A stretch of 64,000 bases of DNA from Mangifera indica (lineage: Eukaryota; Streptophyta; Magnoliopsida; Sapindales; Anacardiaceae), in NCBI RefSeq assembly GCF_011075055.1, contig NC_058145.1, positions 5,179,228 through 5,243,227 on the forward strand, written 5' to 3'. Positions 59,491-64,000 of this stretch are shown in pieces. The notes below the pieces were generated by a model. That model was not told where the DNA came from. It did no database searches and saw nothing but the letters and a program-made list of their open reading frames with translations. A program made the translations under genes and the position numbers. Every line of letters starts with the position of its first letter. The first letter of the stretch is position 1.

Positions 59491-59879
59491 TATGTTGTTT
59501 TTTTTTTTGGTAATTAAATTGTACTAACCAGAAGCAAAGCTATAAAAAAAGCACACCACCGGCCAAACCCTCGAGTTGTGCTAACCCATTACCAATGAGA
59601 AAGCCAAGTCATAACAAAGGCCAAATAAACCACGATAAACAACAAAGACCAAAGCAACAAACATAAACCAAAACAACAAAGAACCAAAAGACTACAAGAC
59701 GAGGAATATAAGAAGATGCTATTTAGAAGGTCCCAATTATGAGCAAGAGATAAGTTCTCATTAGAAGTCTAAAGGTTCTTCAAGAGACCTGCACATTCCT
59801 TGACATAAGATTTAATGGTGGAAAGTGTGACTTCCTTAGAAATTTGTTCTCTCCCAAAGCAAATGTTGTTTCTAACCTT

Positions 59880-61750
59880 CTAAATGTGGTACACTAAGAC
59901 ACTTAATGAGAGTTTGCTAAACACAATTTTCAAATTATCCTTGTTCCATAGTTTAGCCTTGTCCTCAATAAAGGCATTCCTAGGTTGAGCTATATGAATC
60001 TGCGAACAAAGGCGAAAAAGTTCTCTCCAAATATAAAGGCTAAACATACACTTAAAGAAAAGATGATCCATATCCTACAAACCTTGGTCATAAAACACAC
60101 AAGTTTGATGAAAGATGATTCTAAGCCTAAGAAGTTTATCTCTTGTCATAAGTTTTCCTTTGATAGTTAGCCACGAGGCGGAAAAATGTCTTAGGAATTA
60201 CCTTTTGAACCAAATTAGGTTGAACCAAGGAACCTTTTCCTATATTTCCCTCATAACCTCCAAAGCTGATTTGGTAAAGAATGAATCATTAGGATTTAAC
60301 AACCACTATTAGGCATGATAGCATTTTTAATCTCTAAAAGATGAACTGAATTTGTAGTCGACTATCTCTAAGAACCTTTATGAATAATTTCCTTAAAAAG
60401 AGCATCATTTGGAAAACTCGAATCATAGATAACTCTAGAACCATATTTATCTTTTAAGGGGTCGAGAATGTGCCAATTATCATGTCAAACAAAGGTGTTG
60501 TTTCTATTCCCAACAATTTTCTTAATAAGAGGTTTCATGGCCTTCCTTAGCTTTATGATCTTCCCCACGTCCAAGAGCAATTAGTATTAGAACCAACATC
60601 TTAAAAGCTTCTTCCTCTAAGCCTGTAGGCCTTAATCTAATCAATCCTTACGGAGCTATTATTATGATTAAAGATTTTCTAAATGTGCTTAGCCATGACA
60701 ATCTTGTTCCAAGTCTTAATTTTCATTATGCCCAAACCATCTTCTTTTTTAAGAATACAAACTTCATCCTAAGCCATCTTAACCTTCCTAAAGTTCAAAT
60801 CCACCCTACTCCAAAGGAAAACTCTAAAGATTCTATTAATCTCTTTATGATTGCAAGTTGGAAGGATAAATAATGAAGACCAATAAACTTGGATACTAAG
60901 GAGAATGAACTTTATAAAGATAAGACTACCAGTATTGGTGAGGAATTTGTTTCTTTAAGAAGAGATTCTACCCAAGATTTTATCAAAGACAGGCTTGCAA
61001 TTCGTGAGCTTAAGCTTACCCATATTGATAAGAACCCCTAAGTACTTGGATAGAAGTTGGCCAATCTCAATGTTGATACACTTCTAAAGTAGAATTTTCT
61101 ATTCATTTGACATACCCAAGAGGAAAAGGTTACTCTTGGTAAGGTTTATTTTAAGGTTGGACCAATCTTGGAAGCAGTTCAATACATCCTTCATAAGAGA
61201 GATAAAGTCTATGTCTACCCTATAAAACAATATAAAGCCATCTACAAAACAAAAGTAAGTAACGTTATTCTTTTTGTATCTCTAATGGTGACCAAAGTTG
61301 GGGTTGAATTTCAATTCCTCAAGCATGTAAGAGAAGACTTTCATAGCCATGACAAAGAGAAATAAAAAGATAAGATCTCCTTGTTTAAAAACCCTTAAGC
61401 CATTAAAGAAACCCACAAGCTCACCATTTAAGCACACCAAGAAAGAGAGGTTTGTGAAACAATTCATAATCCAATCAATGCACCGAGAGAGAATGCCAAT
61501 GATAGAGAAAACCTCTCCAATAGAATCCTAATTTAAAGAGTCATAGACCTTTATGAGGTCCACTTTTATAGTACATCTCTTTTCCTTTGTGTCCTTATGG
61601 TATCTATTTATAATCTCTTGGCAAAGGAGGATGTTTTCACAAATGTTTTTACCACCCATAAAAACACTTTAAGCTTTGTTGATAAACCATGGTAGAATGC
61701 TTTTGAGTCTATTAGCAATGATTTTGGTAATGCACTTATAGATCATGTTA
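59880..61750 (-). pseudogene. LINE reverse transcriptase and zf-RVT remnant
   Basis: The - strand shows CFVDGFILFYR near 61250 (catalytic FxDD motif with the second Asp replaced by Gly), SKYLGVLINMGKLKL, VYWSSLFILP and FRVFLWSRVDLN, then MDHLFFKCMFSLYIWRELF in the zf-RVT domain (60071 downward). The enzyme would have primed copying at nicked chromosomal DNA; the changed catalytic motif and stops make it inactive. Confidence 0.8.
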
Positions 61751-62490
61751 TGACAAGTTATCGACCTTAAATCCTTGCAAATTCACTAAGACTTTCACTG
61801 ACCTAAAGCTCTATCGTATCCTACCATTGAAGGCATGATCAAGGTTGTTAACATTCTTTTAATCTCTTTAAACACAATGGCTCACAAAATTGACATTATT
61901 CTTTCTTACCCTTATTTCAAGTATAGCCATAAAGGCTACTTTATAACAAACTAAGAATCTCTTAATCTCCTTTTGTTTTAAGGGGGAATTAAGACCTCAT
62001 ATGTTACAACTAACAAAGGTAGTCATTGAGAAGGTTAAGTGAGGGAGTTAATATTCTTGAGCTTAGCCAATTTCTTTCTTTGGTGTTTACTGAAAGAATT
62101 CATTATCTCTTTCCTCAAATCCATTTCATCTACTTTAAGTTTACCACCAAAAGAAGCAATTATAGAAGACTTACCTTACTCGAGGTCTATGTCACCATTA
62201 GAGGGTTCAATACAAGCTGAGAATTTGTTTTCCTCGAAAACCTTTTACCATCCTATTAGCTTTAATCACCAAATTAGTCTTTTTCTTGCCCTTGGTTTTC
62301 AAAGGCACCACCTTACTTTGTTTCACTTCCATAACTCAATGACTTGAAGTTATAATGCTCTCTTTTAGATTTTTTCATCAAAATTTTGCACTTCAAACCT
62401 ATTGCTATTGTCCTCACGCACATCAACCTATTTACTTTTGTTAATTCCCTGAAGGTTTAGTTCCCTACCTTTTGATCTCCATATCCAAAA

Positions 62491-62838
62491 TTAATTAGCC
62501 TCTAAAATAATTCTTCCTAACCTTATTAGTAGAGGCAACAACAGGTTTATGATTAAAGATTTTGGGATAAGCCAACTTCTTCTTAATAATATTGCACTCA
62601 AAATTCTATGGCCAAAGTTATTGTAACATTTGCATTTAATCAGTTTCCAACTAAATTTTACGCCAACCATAATCTTCTCACCATCCAAGAGGTTCAAAGA
62701 GATGGTTTTTAAAAATTTAGAGTGAAATAGGATTTCAACAAAAACTATAGCACAGTCTAACTGTTCTCCTCTTTTCATGATAAAATCTATATAGAGAGGC
62801 TTCCTAATCACACTAGCCATATAGCTCAACCTTTTCAT
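62491..62838 (-). pseudogene. LINE ORF1-like RNA-binding protein fragment (DUF4283-like with zinc knuckle)
   Basis: Reads VIRKPLYIDFIMKRGEQLDC, AIVFVEI, LDGEKIMVGVKFSWKLIKCK and CYNNFGH. This resembles the DUF4283 and CCHC-knuckle region at the start of plant L1 ORF1. The last Cys of the knuckle is not evident. It is open for 115 residues but flanked by stops. Confidence 0.65.
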
Positions 62839-63649
62839 TGTCTAAAGTTCAAAAGGCATGCCAAAGAATTTTGTCAACATAACAACCTTTTTAACATCAT
62901 CCAACTTCATGGGCAAGTTTTTCGTCCACTTCCTCACCAAGAAAGGTTGCCCTTTAATGGTCCAAAGGTCTTCCTCCACAACCTTGGTAATGTCATCCTA
63001 GCCCTAGAATCATAATATGAAAATTTTTTGCCTCAATGAAATGATATTTTCTAGGCCATATGAAAGTCTCCTTCCAAAAAAGAAGCCAACATCACAATGT
63101 TTCTATTTTTCAACACCAAGATTAGCTACTTAACACCTAAAAGAGACATAAATTATACCCTTCTTATCCTTCTAATTTGACTCACAGTATTTAAGAGAAG
63201 AGTTTGACTTTTTCAGAGAGAATAAGGACTTTCAAACAGTATTAAGACCTTCAAGAAGCTCATTAGGTACAAGAACAACAACTGGTTTACTAGAATGAGC
63301 AACTACAATAATTTTAGAAGAAGAGCTAGAAGGTTTAGCTGAAATAGGGAATGATGACATAATTGGAAATCTATAGCCAATAATGAAGGAAATATGCAGG
63401 TTGACTAGCTACTTTGAGTGATGTTAAATTTGCATACATGCAAACTGGGATAGAGAAAGAAGTATGGGAAACTTTTGACATCGATGGCTAATAGGCCCAT
63501 CAGTCAGAACACTGATATTAGAAAAGTAACCAACAAGATTGGAGATAAATGATCAGAACTAAAAGGAGAATGAATAAAGAAAGACCATGGACAAAGACAA
63601 CAAATTTAGAGAAAAAGGGATAGAAAAAAAAAGAGTATTTAGGTTTATT

Positions 63650-63917
63650 TATATATGATTTGTTGATTCTTTTTTATAGCTTACCCTTCTTCTCAATTCC
63701 TATCATATTAATAAACATGATATGATGGAAGAAAGGAAGGTCTTTGTCCTTTGCTTTGGTTTTTTGTAACCTAGAAAATTATCCTAGGGTTAGGTTGTTG
63801 CTTTCTTTTTTGTGGTTGGTCTCTAGGCTATAGAGCTTAGGTTGTTTCATTCAGTGCCATTTGGCTTCGATTTTGCTTTGATTTTAATACATACTTAATT
63901 AGCCAAAAAAAAAAAAA
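63650..63917 (+). mobile_element. Poly(A)-tailed 3' end of a + strand LINE
   Basis: T-rich sequence with TTGGCTTCGATTTTGCTTTG and TTAATACATACTTAATTAGC, followed by 13 A at about 63905-63917, the form of an L1 3' end. No coding part is attached within the window. Confidence 0.55.
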
Positions 63918-64000
63918 GTATTATAGGGCTTTCAAGGCATCAATAACTAGGAGCATAACAAAATTTAAAAATTTTCAAATCAAACAATCCTAAAACCTTA

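Larger units (their letters stand above)
59498..63640 (-). mobile_element. L1-type LINE, degenerate
   Basis: Nearly full-length - strand LINE: ORF1-like region near 62840-62490, reverse transcriptase near 61750-60700, zf-RVT near 60071-59880 and poly(A) tail (T-run at 59490-59503 on the + strand). No LTRs. Stops occur throughout. The endonuclease between ORF1 and reverse transcriptase was not clearly recognised. Confidence 0.78.

Noticed and set aside
1..64000. tRNA, rRNA or other structured RNA genes
   Set aside because: None was recognised by eye; only tRNA-complementary primer sites of retroelements were found. A covariance-model scan would be needed to exclude small RNAs.

Overview
The window looks like nuclear DNA from a eudicot plant. 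It is AT-rich, has GT-AG introns, contains two plant-type stress-associated protein (SAP) genes, and most of the rest is decayed plant transposable elements. The species cannot be named from the sequence alone. Only two host genes are supportable: an A20/AN1 zinc-finger gene on the + strand (coding 1752-2270, with introns in the 5' leader) and a two-exon AN1-AN1-C2H2-C2H2 gene on the - strand (39964 down to 38072).

Layout. 1-2796: A20/AN1 gene and flanks. 2797-3620: a Mutator-like terminus with a 148-bp higher-order repeat. 4678-13265: an almost complete but dead Mutator-like element (MULE) with matching terminal inverted repeats and a 7/9 target duplication. It carries a + strand DUF1985/Ulp1-protease-like gene whose middle is a tandem array of microexons, and a convergent - strand transposase pseudogene. 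13800-15530: old Ty1/copia remnant (+). 16739-21362: full-length Ty1/copia element with 311-bp LTRs and an exact GCCTA duplication. 22600-23849: internally deleted copia (-). 25124-25152: run of 29 G. 26264-26618: 117-bp tandem repeat. 26640-31265: copia remnant (-). 31525-36566: Ty3/gypsy element (-) with both LTRs.

38072-39964: AN1/C2H2 gene, whose intron contains a 620-bp hAT-like MITE (8-bp duplication). A Mutator-type foldback MITE (40147-40937) lies 183 bp upstream of its start codon. 43200-44000: gypsy gag fragment. 44085-45180 and 58135-59100 are two halves of one + strand LINE, split by a roughly 13-kb Athila-like Ty3/gypsy element (45183-58134, -). That element is itself interrupted by a second copy of the foldback MITE (47810-48461, perfect 9-bp duplication). 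59105-63640: LINE copies on the - strand. 63650-63917: a poly(A)-tailed + strand LINE end.

The host genes do not form an operon or pathway; both belong to the broad SAP zinc-finger superfamily. The most unusual structure is the MULE's protease-like gene: a 300-bp unit is repeated three times, and each unit carries two short exons of 63 and 66 nt, both multiples of three, so copy number could change repeat length in the protein without shifting the frame. Its protease domain lacks the His-Trp pair of the active site, and both element genes are broken. All element coding regions in the window carry stops or frameshifts.
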